Origin: Myxacorys californica WJT36-NPBG1
GTDB taxonomy: Bacteria > Cyanobacteriota > Cyanobacteriia > Leptolyngbyales > Leptolyngbyaceae
Length of the DNA stretch: 64,000 bases
Assembly (NCBI GenBank): GCA_019359315.1
Contig: JAHHHO010000030.1
Coordinates: 1 to 64,000, forward strand
Direction of reading: 5' to 3'
The notes under the pieces were generated by a model. The model was given only the letters and a program-made list of their open reading frames with translations. It searched no databases and was not told the origin of the DNA. The stretch's first letter is position 1; every line of letters starts with the position of its first letter. Made by a program: the position numbers and the translations under genes. This document shows positions 50,835 through 59,517 of the stretch, piece after piece.

Positions 50835-50925
50835 GTTCTCCTTTTCAGATTTGGGTCTAGATGCAGAGCACTGTAAGAGACAGTCCTGCTAAGCAAGGAC
50901 GCCTCTAAGGGGGCGGGAACTCCCT

Positions 50926-51834
50926 TCAAACCGCCTTCTTCACGGGTTGCTGTAACAAACTTTTCACAATCTCTGGAATCTCAGATGGGCGGTCTGCCAC
51001 TGGCACTCCGGCGCGCTTTAATGCAGCAATTTTGCTTTCTGCTGTGCCAACGTCTGGGCCAAAATCGGTGGCTTGAGACTCAATAATGGCTCCTGCATGT
51101 CCCATCCGTCGATCACGGGGGGCGCTCCGTCCAGCAACATAGGCAACGACAGGCTTCTCAATCGCTTCAGCAATATGATGAGCGGCAATTTCTTCACTAT
51201 CTCCGCCGATTTCCCCGACCAGCACAATGACATCCGTTTGGTCATCTTCATCGAGGATTTGCAGCCACTGCGGAAAGGTTGACCCCACGATCGCATCCCC
51301 GCCAATGCTTACCGCAATGGATTGCCCTAGCCCTGCCTGCGTTAATGACCAAGCAATCTCATAAGTTAGGGTGCCGTTCCGGCTGATAAGGCCAACCGAG
51401 CCAGGTCGGTACAGGTCGGGGGGGTGGATTCCGAGCAGCAGTTGATTGGGGACAATAATGCCAGGACTATCAGGGCCGACAATTAGGGTTTCAGTCGCTT
51501 CAGCCGTGCGAATCAGATGCACCATATCCAACGGAGGAATGCCCTGAGTCACGAGAACAATTTTTCGCACGCCCGCCGCGATCGCTTCGAGGGCAGCATC
51601 CAACACCGCGTACGGAGCCGAAAAAATCACTGATGTATCGATTGCGCCAACGCTTGGTAGAGCTTGCTCCACCATGTCAAATACCGGAATTCCAGCCAGC
51701 GATCGCCCTCCATATCCTGGACTAATTCCAGCGACCACCGTGGTTCCATAGGCTTGCATCAAGGGAGCATAACTTGCACCTAACGGTTCGATGATGCCCT
51801 GAATAATGACTTTGTTAGCTGCCGTAAAATTCAT
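50926..51834 (-). CDS. sucD: Succinate-CoA ligase, alpha subunit
   Basis: The alpha subunit of succinyl-CoA synthetase, 302 residues from the ATG at 51834 (MNFTAANKVIIQGIIEPLGA). The ORF is open 52 codons upstream, but this part is not family-like. The CoA-binding Rossmann domain contains VVAGISPGYGG and the NGTLTYEIAWSLTQAGLG motif; the phosphorylated histidine is in RRMGHAGAII. It works with sucC, which lies 394 bp upstream on the same strand, an unusually wide spacing. It acts in the modified cyanobacterial TCA cycle. Confidence 0.93.
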   Translation of the reverse strand: MNFTAANKVIIQGIIEPLGASYAPLMQAYGTTVVAGISPGYGGRSLAGIPVFDMVEQALPSVGAIDTSVIFSAPYAVLDAALEAIAAGVRKIVLVTQGIPPLDMVHLIRTAEATETLIVGPDSPGIIVPNQLLLGIHPPDLYRPGSVGLISRNGTLTYEIAWSLTQAGLGQSIAVSIGGDAIVGSTFPQWLQILDEDDQTDVIVLVGEIGGDSEEIAAHHIAEAIEKPVVAYVAGRSAPRDRRMGHAGAIIESQATDFGPDVGTAESKIAALKRAGVPVADRPSEIPEIVKSLLQQPVKKAV

Positions 51835-52228
51835 AAAGAGGGAGGAGTTTAGGGATACAAATCTAAACTTGAGGATGACTAGGCTTGAGGTGACTAGGAT
51901 AGCGAGAGTTACAACCCTCGTTTCTGTAGGGACTATAAACGTTCTACTATGCGCCTGCAAGCCGCTACCAAACAGTAGTTCAGATATCAAGTATTAGAGT
52001 TTCTCAGCGTTTGAACTGGATAAACGAAAGCTAAGTTCAGGTTAAATGTTAGAAATTTAAGCGCTACTAGCAGAATACGAGATACCTTATTATAGTTCTG
52101 CTGAATAGGTGGCTAAATCTGAGAATTTCCTAGATTAAACAATGGTGACAAGAATAATGCTGTTAAATTCAGTATTCTTACGGCACTATCTATAATTTAA
52201 GGTAATTTAAGAAATGGTTAATTTAAGG
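51835..52228. other. Gap between sucC and sucD (394 bp)
   Basis: AT-rich with no gene recognised. The first part is formally open as an upstream extension of sucD but does not resemble the protein. It may hold a separate sucD promoter, as the two subunit genes are normally only a few bases apart. Confidence 0.4.
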
Positions 52229-53440
52229 TTAAGTATCTCGATTTCTAACTAAAGTTAGAGCCTGGGCGATCGCCTTGTCCAAGTCTTCCACCAGGATGGT
52301 TGGTGTTTTAGCCAAAGTCGCTTTCGCATCTTGAAAGTGCGATCCGACGAGGCGGACTACGAGAGTTGGAAGCGGCTTAACGCGACTGAGGCGAATCTCA
52401 TCCTTCACCTGCCCGACGGGTTTAACAATTGAAATCGGGTGCTGCAAAAATTTTGAGATTGATTCAGCCACCCGATCGCAGGACAACGTTCCACTCACGA
52501 TGTTAATCAAAACCACCTTGATTTGCTTGTTGCGCGTTAGCAACTCTAACCCTTGTTCTAGACGTTGGCACAAGGTTTCAGGCAAGGCATCAGAGTGAGT
52601 TTCGCCACCAATGTTGAGGAAATTAACAGGTTTTCCGCCCGCCTGACACAGCAAATCCATCGTCGCCATCGTTAAGCCTGCGCCATTGGCTAGAATCCCG
52701 ATTTGCCCATCAGGATCCACCGTCGATAGCACTTCAGGCAGACGCGCCAAAGCAGGCTTATGCGGTGTTGCGCCTTGTGCCGATCGCGTGTCTAACGCCG
52801 CTAAAGCGGCATGGCGTCCCAAAGCGGCATCATTAACCGTGACTTTACCATCGAGCGCCATTACGTCACCTTCAGCATTCACTGCTAAAGGATTGATTTC
52901 TACCAAATCTAAGTCCTGGCTGAGGAACAGACCATACATGCGCTCAATCACGTCTGTTACTACGTTTAAAAGGTTTCCTTTTAAGCCCATTTTCAGCGCA
53001 AGACGACGCGCATAGAACGGCGAAAACTCTTGATCTACCACAATCTGCTGCATTTGCGCGATCGCCGTTTGCACATCCACGCCGCCCTGAGCCGAACCAA
53101 GCAGCACCGGGCGACGAATCGATCGATTGAGAATGACCGCTAGATACAGTTCTTGTTTGCTGTCAAACTTTGCTTCGGCTAACAGCACCTTAGGCAATTC
53201 CCCCATAATCGGCAGGTTAAAAATGGTATGCGCCGCCGCGATCGCATCGATCGTATTCGACACCAACCGAACGCCCCCTAGCCGTCCGCGTCCACCAATA
53301 TAGACTTGTGACTTCAGCGCGATCGGATAGGGAATGGCAAGACTTTTTAGATCGGCGGGGCGATCAATGCGCTGCGAAGGTGGAACCGGAATTCCGACTC
53401 CACGAAACAATTCTTTCGCTTGATATTCCAGTAAGTCCAT
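52229..53440 (-). CDS. sucC: Succinate-CoA ligase, ATP-grasp beta subunit
   Basis: The beta subunit, 403 residues from the ATG at 53440 (MDLLEYQAKELFRGVGIPVP); a GTG directly before it is an alternative. The N-terminal ATP-grasp part has KSQVYIGGRGRLGGVRLV (GGRGK/RxGGV nucleotide loop) and VEINPLAVNAEGDVMALDGK (metal site). The C-terminal ligase domain has ILANGAGLTMATMDLL and NFLNIGGETHSDAL. In the family the second motif reads more often GGRGKAGGV. It is upstream of sucD on the same strand. Confidence 0.93.
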   Translation of the reverse strand: MDLLEYQAKELFRGVGIPVPPSQRIDRPADLKSLAIPYPIALKSQVYIGGRGRLGGVRLVSNTIDAIAAAHTIFNLPIMGELPKVLLAEAKFDSKQELYLAVILNRSIRRPVLLGSAQGGVDVQTAIAQMQQIVVDQEFSPFYARRLALKMGLKGNLLNVVTDVIERMYGLFLSQDLDLVEINPLAVNAEGDVMALDGKVTVNDAALGRHAALAALDTRSAQGATPHKPALARLPEVLSTVDPDGQIGILANGAGLTMATMDLLCQAGGKPVNFLNIGGETHSDALPETLCQRLEQGLELLTRNKQIKVVLINIVSGTLSCDRVAESISKFLQHPISIVKPVGQVKDEIRLSRVKPLPTLVVRLVGSHFQDAKATLAKTPTILVEDLDKAIAQALTLVRNRDT

Positions 53441-53467
53441 CACGTGCTGTTTGATGTGGGCTGTTTG

Positions 53468-53493
53468 ATTGAGTGATTAAATTGAGTGATTAA
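53468..53493. repeat. Perfect 13-bp tandem duplication upstream of sucC
   Basis: ATTGAGTGATTAA occurs twice head to tail (53468-53480, 53481-53493), 28 bp upstream of the sucC start on the minus strand, in its leader or promoter. Confidence 0.9.
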
Positions 53494-53537
53494 GCGGCAG
53501 TTGCCCAAGTGCTTAAATTAAATTAGGTACTTTGAAC

Positions 53538-54443
53538 TTAACCTGCTTTATGCTGATTCTTCCAGTCTTTGGCAACTAAATCAATTTTGTAGAATTTTTG
53601 CCAGAACAGATCGACCAGTCGAGTGGGCAGCAGTTTAGTCATCATAAATATCGTTAAATCTCCGGCAGTAGCCGCCACATAGCGACACCGGGGGCGGGGC
53701 ACTCGAATGGCTTCGATGATCACCTTTGCCACCTGTTCAGAGGTCCAAGCTTGACGACGAGTGATTTTGTCAAGATTCTCAAGATTCTCAAAAGCAGCGC
53801 GGTAAGGGGAATTTAGCCCGCCGTTGGGAATTTTGTCATCAACTTCGCGATTAATCACGTCAAAGAATTCGGTACTGACGGGGCCTGGTTCGATCACGCT
53901 GACTTGAATATTGAAGGGGGATAACTCGCGGCGCAAAGAGTCGCTCAGCGCTTCTAGAGCAAATTTAGAGGCACTGTATAACCCGCCAAAGGGAAACGCA
54001 ATTCTGCCAGCGAGCGAACTGACATTTATAATCTTTCCCCCGCCTTGACTCCGCATAACGGGCGTTAGGGCTTGAATCAGCGCGATCGTACCCAACACAT
54101 TTACCTGGAACTGTCGTTGCACGGCGGCAGCCGGAATTAATTCGATCGGCCCCATTTGCCCGTAGCCCGCGTTATTCACCAATACATCAACGCGTCCAAA
54201 CTTCGCGATCGCGGTTTGCGCCAAGGCTTCAACTTGCGCCACGTCTGCCATATCCGTTGGTACAGTGATGACTTCGGCTCCTGCTTTGCTGCACTGATCG
54301 GCAACGTGAGTGAGCTTATCTTGGCTGCGAGCCGCCAGGACTAATCGAATTCCTGTCCAGCGATGGGCTAAGGCTTTTGCTAAAGCTGCTCCAATACCAG
54401 CGGAGGCACCTGTAATCAAAACGACTTGTTCAGAAGGGTTCAT
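53538..54443 (-). CDS. SDR-family NAD(P)-dependent oxidoreductase
   Basis: A 301-residue classical short-chain dehydrogenase. The nucleotide motif GASAGIG is at residues 12-18, NNAG in VDVLVNNAGYGQMG, catalytic Ser in INVSSLAG, and the Tyr-x-x-x-Lys in YSASKFALEALSD. The C-terminal extension of about 40 residues ends in a basic, partly hydrophobic segment (IFMMTKLLPTRLVDLFW), as in membrane-associated DltE/YqjQ-like SDRs. The substrate is unknown. Confidence 0.92.
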   Translation of the reverse strand: MNPSEQVVLITGASAGIGAALAKALAHRWTGIRLVLAARSQDKLTHVADQCSKAGAEVITVPTDMADVAQVEALAQTAIAKFGRVDVLVNNAGYGQMGPIELIPAAAVQRQFQVNVLGTIALIQALTPVMRSQGGGKIINVSSLAGRIAFPFGGLYSASKFALEALSDSLRRELSPFNIQVSVIEPGPVSTEFFDVINREVDDKIPNGGLNSPYRAAFENLENLDKITRRQAWTSEQVAKVIIEAIRVPRPRCRYVAATAGDLTIFMMTKLLPTRLVDLFWQKFYKIDLVAKDWKNQHKAG

Positions 54444-54560
54444 GAATTGCTCCGACGCAAAAATGTTTAAACAGAACCAGTAAAGGGCTTATTTGTCATT
54501 ATTAATACTTCAAAGGGGATTCGGGTTGAGTTGTTATTAGTTTGTTGCATTGACAGCGGC

Positions 54561-55247
54561 TTAGTGTCTGCATTGATGCTTGTCTATTTTTGACGGCATT
54601 GCTTTTGCTAACACAATGACACCTCTGACACCAATTTCATAACGTCTGAAGGTCTGCATTGCCGATCGCACTGTTGCACCTGAGGTGTAAATATCATCAA
54701 ACAGCAGAATGGGTGTGCTTTGAGCAGGACGCTGAAACGCTTTGCCTAACTCGAAGGCTCCGTTGAGCGTCTGTTCTCGATCGGTTGCAGACAACTTAAA
54801 CAGCGCTTCGGTAGCTTGGGTGCGCTGCAAGGCGTGAGCTTGCAATCGGCATCCTGTTAGGTTACAGAATTCGCGGGCTAACAGTTCGGCCTGATTATAG
54901 CCGCGCTGCCGTTGTCGTTCGGGGTGAAGCGGAATCGGAACAATGATCGGCTGGATCTCTCGACGGATGGGTGAGGTGAGCCACGCTTGAGCCACCTGCC
55001 GACCCAACGGAACTGCCAAATCGGAGCGATGCTCATATTTCAATTGCGCGATCGCACGTTTTAACGCTCCACCGTAGCTGCCCCATGTAAAAACGTGAGG
55101 GGACTCGTGCCAAAATTGAGATGAGTTGGCAAACCGTTGCTGATCAAGTTTTCTCTGGCAATAGAGACAAAACTCTGTGGATGTGGGGCGCTGACAGAGA
55201 GGACAAGCTGACTTGAGGAAGAGACGAAAAACGGAATCTAGACGCAT
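54561..55247 (-). CDS. ComF-family phosphoribosyltransferase-like protein
   Basis: A 228-residue ComFC/GntX-like protein, linked to DNA uptake in competent bacteria. An N-terminal four-Cys zinc site (CPLCQRPTSTEFCLYC) precedes a phosphoribosyltransferase fold with PRPP motif ILLFDDIYTSGATV. Start ATG 55247 is used; a GTG four codons upstream is an alternative. No other competence genes are nearby. Cyanobacteria able to take up DNA usually carry it. Confidence 0.92.
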   Translation of the reverse strand: MRLDSVFRLFLKSACPLCQRPTSTEFCLYCQRKLDQQRFANSSQFWHESPHVFTWGSYGGALKRAIAQLKYEHRSDLAVPLGRQVAQAWLTSPIRREIQPIIVPIPLHPERQRQRGYNQAELLAREFCNLTGCRLQAHALQRTQATEALFKLSATDREQTLNGAFELGKAFQRPAQSTPILLFDDIYTSGATVRSAMQTFRRYEIGVRGVIVLAKAMPSKIDKHQCRH

Positions 55248-55453
55248 TGAGGTTGGCACAGCTAGGTTCGGCTACTGAAGAGTTGCTTTGCAGACTCCGC
55301 AGCGCAGAAGGTTTTGAGGGGAACAAGCAACACCTTTTCAGAATGCCCTTAGATAAGGATGTGATGTTCAACGATCGCGCTTCGTCGATCATGCAGAAAT
55401 TGTTCAGAATTTATGCTCTGGAAAAAGGGTGTTCTACAATCAGACGGAACCGC

Positions 55454-55486
55454 GATTAGTGCAAAGCGGAACTTCAAGGAAAACGG
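55454..55486 (+). repeat. Dispersed repeat, copy B
   Basis: GATTAGTGCAAAGCGGAACT followed by TCAAGGAAAACGG, 33 bp, intergenic. It agrees with copy C (55974-56006) at about 28 of 33 positions and with copy A (19301-19330). Confidence 0.7.
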
Positions 55487-55526
55487 TTTGCAAGCTCTAA
55501 CGGATCGCTGTTGCCATCTATAGACC

Positions 55527-55602
55527 GTGGGTAATCTGTGGATAGTTTTTGCCGCATAGAAGAAATGGGTGGTCTGTGGACAATTTTTATTGGATAGAAG
55601 AA
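55527..55602. repeat. Imperfect 38-bp tandem duplication at a gene start
   Basis: Bases 55527-55564 and 55565-55602 agree at about 29 of 38 positions. Both contain TCTGTGGA, a T5 run and ATAGAAGAA. The second copy contains the likely GTG start of the PEP-synthase-like gene; the first has the same GTG in a different frame because 38 is not a multiple of three. Confidence 0.75.
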
Positions 55603-57918
55603 ATCAAGTCAGAGCAATCCGTGTGGGTTGGAGAGCAAGCTCTTCATCTCAGCCAACTAGCGCGGAAAGGCTATTCTGTGATGCCAAATTTTGTGATTTC
55701 GGCACAGGCGTTACGAGAGTTTTTGGCGTCCATTCACCAGGAAGACCCCTTTTTTGCTGACTTAGCTGAGGCTTCCTTGCGGTTAAATGTCGAAGACGCC
55801 GAGCAACTACAAGCGATCGCACGGCAAATTCGGCAGACCTTCCAAGCGACTCCGCTGCCCCAAGCTTGGATCAAGGCTCTAGAACCCTGTCTTAAACTTC
55901 TGCCTACCATTCCGCCCAAGAGCGCTGAAGCTTCGCAAGCGGTCATTCTTCGTCCGTCGTTTGCTGTAAGCCCGATTAGCGCAAAGCGCAACTTCGGAGA
56001 AAACGGCTCTGCCAAATCTTCCTTATTAGATTTGACGAATTTGATTGAACCGCAGGTATGTAGGCGAACCGTAGACAGCATTGTTTCAGGCTTAAAGCAA
56101 CTTTGGGCAGAGCTTTTCCGAGCGCGAAATTTGGTGTATTTGCAACGCGCCAAGCTCTCTCTTCAAGATCTTCATTTTGCAGTGATTGTGCAGCCGATTG
56201 GCTCGGCTGAGACATCGGGGTATTTGCAAGCCAATTCAACTGATTGGGAAATTTTAGCGACGTGTGGATTACCGATGTCGATCGAGCGGGGTGAAGTGTT
56301 GCCAGATGTCTATCACCTCAATTTGGCTCGTGAGACGGTGGCATCGCAAGCTCTCGGAAATCAGACCATTGTTTATCAAATCAGCGATTCAGATTCTCCG
56401 TTGGAGCGCCACCCTTGGAATCATTCTCAGCAGCTTGTTCTACAGCCCCAAGACTTACAGCGCTTTCTGAGGCTGGCACAGCAATTGCAAACCGAGTTTG
56501 GCATGGCGATCGCGCTGGAATGGCAGTTCTATCAAGACGCTCTCTATGTCACTCAGGTTCAGTATTGCAAGCCGGATCAGGACACCGATGCTAAATCAGA
56601 ATTGCCTCAGTCGGTGATCGCCGTTGGTGTTGGTGCATCGGGGGGACGAACGATCGCACGGGCTGAAGTCCTTACTAATAGCGATCATCTGCCGCTTACC
56701 CTTCCCCCAGAAACGGTGTTGGTTGCATCAGAAATTTCGCCAGATTGGTTGCCATTGATGCAACAAGCTACCGCGATCGTTTCCGAGCAAGGCGGCCTGA
56801 CGAGTCATGGCGCGATCGTAGCCAGGGAATTAGGTATTCCAGCGATTGTGGGAGCGGGGCAAGCAACTCAGCAGATTCGGACAGGAGATTGGGTCGTGGT
56901 CGATGGGGATGAAGGAAAGGTGTATGACGCCCAAACAGAAAAGCTGAAGCCTCGTGATGCTGTGAGTGCATCTCCTCTCACGCCCACAATGAATGTGCCG
57001 ATTGCAACTCGCCTTCTGGTGGCGCTTAGTCAGCCTGATCTAGTTGAGCGGGCGGCTCAGCTTCCCGTAGATGGAGTTGGATTGTTGAGATCTGAGTTAA
57101 TGATGGTGAGCATTTTAGATCAACATCATCCTCAACATTGGATCAGACAAAATCGCCAATCGGAATTAATTAAACGCCTCGCTCAACAGATTGAGAAATT
57201 CGCTCAAGCGTTTTCGCCGCGCCCTGTGTTCTATCGAAGTTTGGATCTGCGATCGCATGAGTTCCAATCGCTGCGAGGACAGGAACCAATCTCAGAACCT
57301 AATCCGATGTTGGGGCTGCGCGGTACGTTTAGTTATGTTCTCAATCCAGAATTGTTTGATCTAGAACTTGAGGCATTGGAGCAGGCGATGAGCGCCAAGC
57401 ACAACGAAGGAACCGCGACGGGCTACTCTAATTTGAGATTAGTGTTGCCGTTTGTGCGAACGGTTGAGGAATTTTCGTTTTGTCGATCGCGGGTTGAGCA
57501 AGCGGGTCTCATGCAGCACGCTCAGTTTCAACTGTGGATTATGGCAGAAGTTCCGTCAGTGATATTTCTGCTGCCAGAGCTTGTGAAAGCTGGAGTGCAA
57601 GGAATTTGTATTGGCACTAGCGATTTAACTCAATTGATATTAGGCGTTGATCGCGATCAGGGAGTTTTGGCGACAAGGTTTGATGAAACGCATCCAGCCG
57701 TTATGAATGCGATCGCTCAACTGATTCAATCGGCTCGTGCGCTCAAGATTCCCTGTTCAATTTGTGGTCGCATTCCGACCCACACTGACTTTATTGATCA
57801 ACTGGTTGAATGGGGCATCCCGTCGATTACCACTAATCTTGATTCGGTTGAGGCGACCTATAGCGCGATTGCTCGGGCTGAGCAACGGTTATTGCTAAAA
57901 AACGCTCGCAATTCTTAG
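55576..57918 (+). CDS. PEP-synthase-like protein with degenerate ATP-binding domain
   Basis: A 780-residue protein from the GTG at 55576; a TTG at 55549 would add nine residues. The C-terminal two thirds match phosphoenolpyruvate synthase: the phosphohistidine domain SEQGGLTSHGAIVARELGIP, and the PEP-binding barrel with FYRSLDLRSHEFQSLRG, EPNPMLGLRG, GICIGTSDLTQLILGVDRDQ and the catalytic Cys region CSICGR. The N-terminal ATP-grasp part is weak: where PEP synthases have an RSSATAEDLP-like loop, this one has ILRPSFAVSPISAKRNFGEN, part of which is encoded by a dispersed DNA repeat. It may have lost ATP-dependent PEP synthesis. It stands alone as a transcription unit. Confidence 0.82.
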   Translation: MDNFYWIEEIKSEQSVWVGEQALHLSQLARKGYSVMPNFVISAQALREFLASIHQEDPFFADLAEASLRLNVEDAEQLQAIARQIRQTFQATPLPQAWIKALEPCLKLLPTIPPKSAEASQAVILRPSFAVSPISAKRNFGENGSAKSSLLDLTNLIEPQVCRRTVDSIVSGLKQLWAELFRARNLVYLQRAKLSLQDLHFAVIVQPIGSAETSGYLQANSTDWEILATCGLPMSIERGEVLPDVYHLNLARETVASQALGNQTIVYQISDSDSPLERHPWNHSQQLVLQPQDLQRFLRLAQQLQTEFGMAIALEWQFYQDALYVTQVQYCKPDQDTDAKSELPQSVIAVGVGASGGRTIARAEVLTNSDHLPLTLPPETVLVASEISPDWLPLMQQATAIVSEQGGLTSHGAIVARELGIPAIVGAGQATQQIRTGDWVVVDGDEGKVYDAQTEKLKPRDAVSASPLTPTMNVPIATRLLVALSQPDLVERAAQLPVDGVGLLRSELMMVSILDQHHPQHWIRQNRQSELIKRLAQQIEKFAQAFSPRPVFYRSLDLRSHEFQSLRGQEPISEPNPMLGLRGTFSYVLNPELFDLELEALEQAMSAKHNEGTATGYSNLRLVLPFVRTVEEFSFCRSRVEQAGLMQHAQFQLWIMAEVPSVIFLLPELVKAGVQGICIGTSDLTQLILGVDRDQGVLATRFDETHPAVMNAIAQLIQSARALKIPCSICGRIPTHTDFIDQLVEWGIPSITTNLDSVEATYSAIARAEQRLLLKNARNS
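55974..56006 (+). repeat. Dispersed repeat, copy C (inside a coding sequence)
   Basis: GATTAGCGCAAAGCGCAACT followed by TCGGAGAAAACGG. It lies inside the PEP-synthase-like gene and is translated as ISAKRNFGENG at about residues 134-144. Confidence 0.75.
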
Positions 57919-58184
57919 CGTTGCTGAATCTGGATACAAATCCCTCAATTCGCCCTTATTCAAGCCCTCTGCCGCAGAAGATGCAGAGCAAGCATTTCGT
58001 TAGAACGCAGCGTTTTGACTGTTCTACCCCAGTCGTAAACTGCTCAATGGGGTCAGGCTATCTGATGAGCAGTCGCCGTAATCTTTATGAGATAAAGCCT
58101 TATTTTGCTTGGAGACGCGATCGTATGAGTAAACTCTCTCAAATTGGTCTGCGTTTTTCAGCGAATCTAATTCACCTTGAAGGA

Positions 58185-58238
58185 AATCAATAAACCAGAA
58201 CTCGCAATCAATAAACTAGAACTCATAATCAATAAACG
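58185..58238. repeat. 21-bp tandem repeat, two copies and a third partial
   Basis: AATCAATAAACCAGAACTCGC (58185-58205) and AATCAATAAACTAGAACTCAT (58206-58226) are followed by AATCAATAAACG (58227-58238). The rest of the 58194-58545 gap is AT-rich, has related TCAATAA/TCTCAAAA words and holds no gene. Confidence 0.85.
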
Positions 58239-58382
58239 TTTATAGCGAATTAGATTTTGCTTAAACGAAACTTATCTATCAATTCTCAAAACTAGATTTT
58301 CTGTTCTGTTAATCAATAATGCAGTTCTCAAAATCAAGTTTAGAGTTGGACAAACCAAGTTGAGCTAAACCAATCCGTATTC

Positions 58383-58425
58383 AAAAAACTAGCTCTCCAA
58401 TTTCTGTAAAAAACTGGAGAGCTAG
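58383..58425 (-). terminator. Terminator of the lipoprotein gene
   Basis: A perfect 11-bp stem CTAGCTCTCCA (58389-58399) with TGGAGAGCTAG (58415-58425), 15-base loop. On the minus strand it is followed by TTTTTT. It lies about 120 bp after the minus-strand gene at 58546-59289. Confidence 0.85.
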
Positions 58426-58545
58426 GCAGCGCGAAACGAAAACTGAAAGAGGAGGGAGGGCTGAAGGCGACTGTAGAAATTCACGTCCGAATTCAGCAAC
58501 GCCAATTCATTATGTTAATGGATTATTTCTGCCCCTAGAGCAAAA

Positions 58546-59289
58546 CTATGGCTTAGAGCAGCTTTGAGGGGAGCATGTCACCTCTACTGAACCAACTGAT
58601 GCATTGTCCTGAAACTGCTTTGTTGTGTTGTTTTCGCCCGCTGGAGAAGGATAAATGCCTGAAAATCCTCCTTTAGCAGCAGTCCGAAAAGAAATGTTTG
58701 GAGCGGGTTGAGCCGTAAAGTTGACGTATTCTCTAGACTCATTTGAGGTGTTGTAAGACAAGGTTGCATCTCCATAAATGGCTTCGGCTTGCTGGATTGA
58801 TGTTCCCGCTCCTACCCCTTGGGCTGTCCGGTAACTAGAATTATCGGTCACGAGCGCTGTAATCACATCTGAATCCTCCAGCTTTATGCCAGCAGGGTAA
58901 AGGATGCGATATTGTACTTCTCCTGATTGACTCACTGCGATCGCGTCAAAATCGACCATAAAAGGTGACTCTACTTTGAAGGTAGAACTTGCCCCTAGTT
59001 TTTGCTTCAACTCTCCTAACGTCATTCCCAAACGGGCAGAGCCAATTCCTTCTGCTGAAATTGTTTTAGCGGCTGAGACACTGTTCTGTTTTAGAGAACT
59101 TGGGCTAAGAGTCGCAGACGGCTGAACCGAAGTAGTTGAGACGCTGTTCTGTTCTGGAGCACTTGGGCTAGGAGTTGCAGACGGTTGGACCGAAGCAGAT
59201 GGGGTTGTACGACTAGAACCGCATCCCGCTAGAACTACGATTAAGCCAGTCGTAATGATTAAAGTAAACGGCTTTAAAGCTTGATTCAT
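58546..59289 (-). CDS. Putative lipoprotein with duplicated Ser/Pro-rich linker
   Basis: A 247-residue protein from the ATG at 59289 (MNQALKPFTL). The signal ends in a clear lipobox VVLAGCGSS with Cys22 or so as lipid site. A 21-residue linker unit (SVQPSATPSPSAPEQNSVS-like) occurs twice. The remaining domain (IGSARLGMTLGELKQKLGAS, VDFDAIAVSQSGEVQYRILY and ALVTDNSSYRTAQGVGAGTS) has the layout of periplasmic BLIP-like or DUF-type proteins in which an Arg/Gly-x-x-L-G-M-T-x-x-E motif recurs. No function can be assigned. Confidence 0.8.
   Translation of the reverse strand: MNQALKPFTLIITTGLIVVLAGCGSSRTTPSASVQPSATPSPSAPEQNSVSTTSVQPSATLSPSSLKQNSVSAAKTISAEGIGSARLGMTLGELKQKLGASSTFKVESPFMVDFDAIAVSQSGEVQYRILYPAGIKLEDSDVITALVTDNSSYRTAQGVGAGTSIQQAEAIYGDATLSYNTSNESREYVNFTAQPAPNISFRTAAKGGFSGIYPSPAGENNTTKQFQDNASVGSVEVTCSPQSCSKP
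59081..59206. repeat. 63-bp in-frame tandem duplication in the lipoprotein gene
   Basis: The unit starting CTGTTCTGTTTTAGAG at 59081 recurs at 59144 (CTGTTCTGTTCTGGAG) with a period of 63 bp, duplicating 21 codons of the Ser/Pro linker. Confidence 0.8.
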
Positions 59290-59426
59290 AACTATTGAGT
59301 TAATCCTTTTTATCGACGACATTGATTCGAGTACCCCGATAAGTAGGCTCTGGTCAGCCTTTGGTGATCCAGATTGTTTGGTAGCCCCAGTTTTTTGGCA
59401 ACCTAAGATGCGAAAGCTACATTCAA

Positions 59427-59462
59427 TGAATTTGCAGATGAATTTGCAGATGAATCTGCAAT
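59427..59462. repeat. 12-bp tandem repeat, three copies
   Basis: TGAATTTGCAGA occurs at 59427 and 59439 and as TGAATCTGCAAT at 59451, in the gap between two minus-strand genes. Confidence 0.85.
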
Positions 59463-59517
59463 GGTATCTAACCTCACTAAAAGCTTATAAGAACCGTATT
59501 TTTCAGCGAATAATTGA

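Noticed and set aside
57921-58193. 90-codon ORF right after the PEP-synthase-like gene, with NLYEIKPYFAWRRDRM-like sequence
   Set aside because: TTG start, no ribosome site, no family recognised. The end runs into a tandem repeat. A weak resemblance to the N-terminus of CDP-alcohol phosphatidyltransferases was not strong enough to call.
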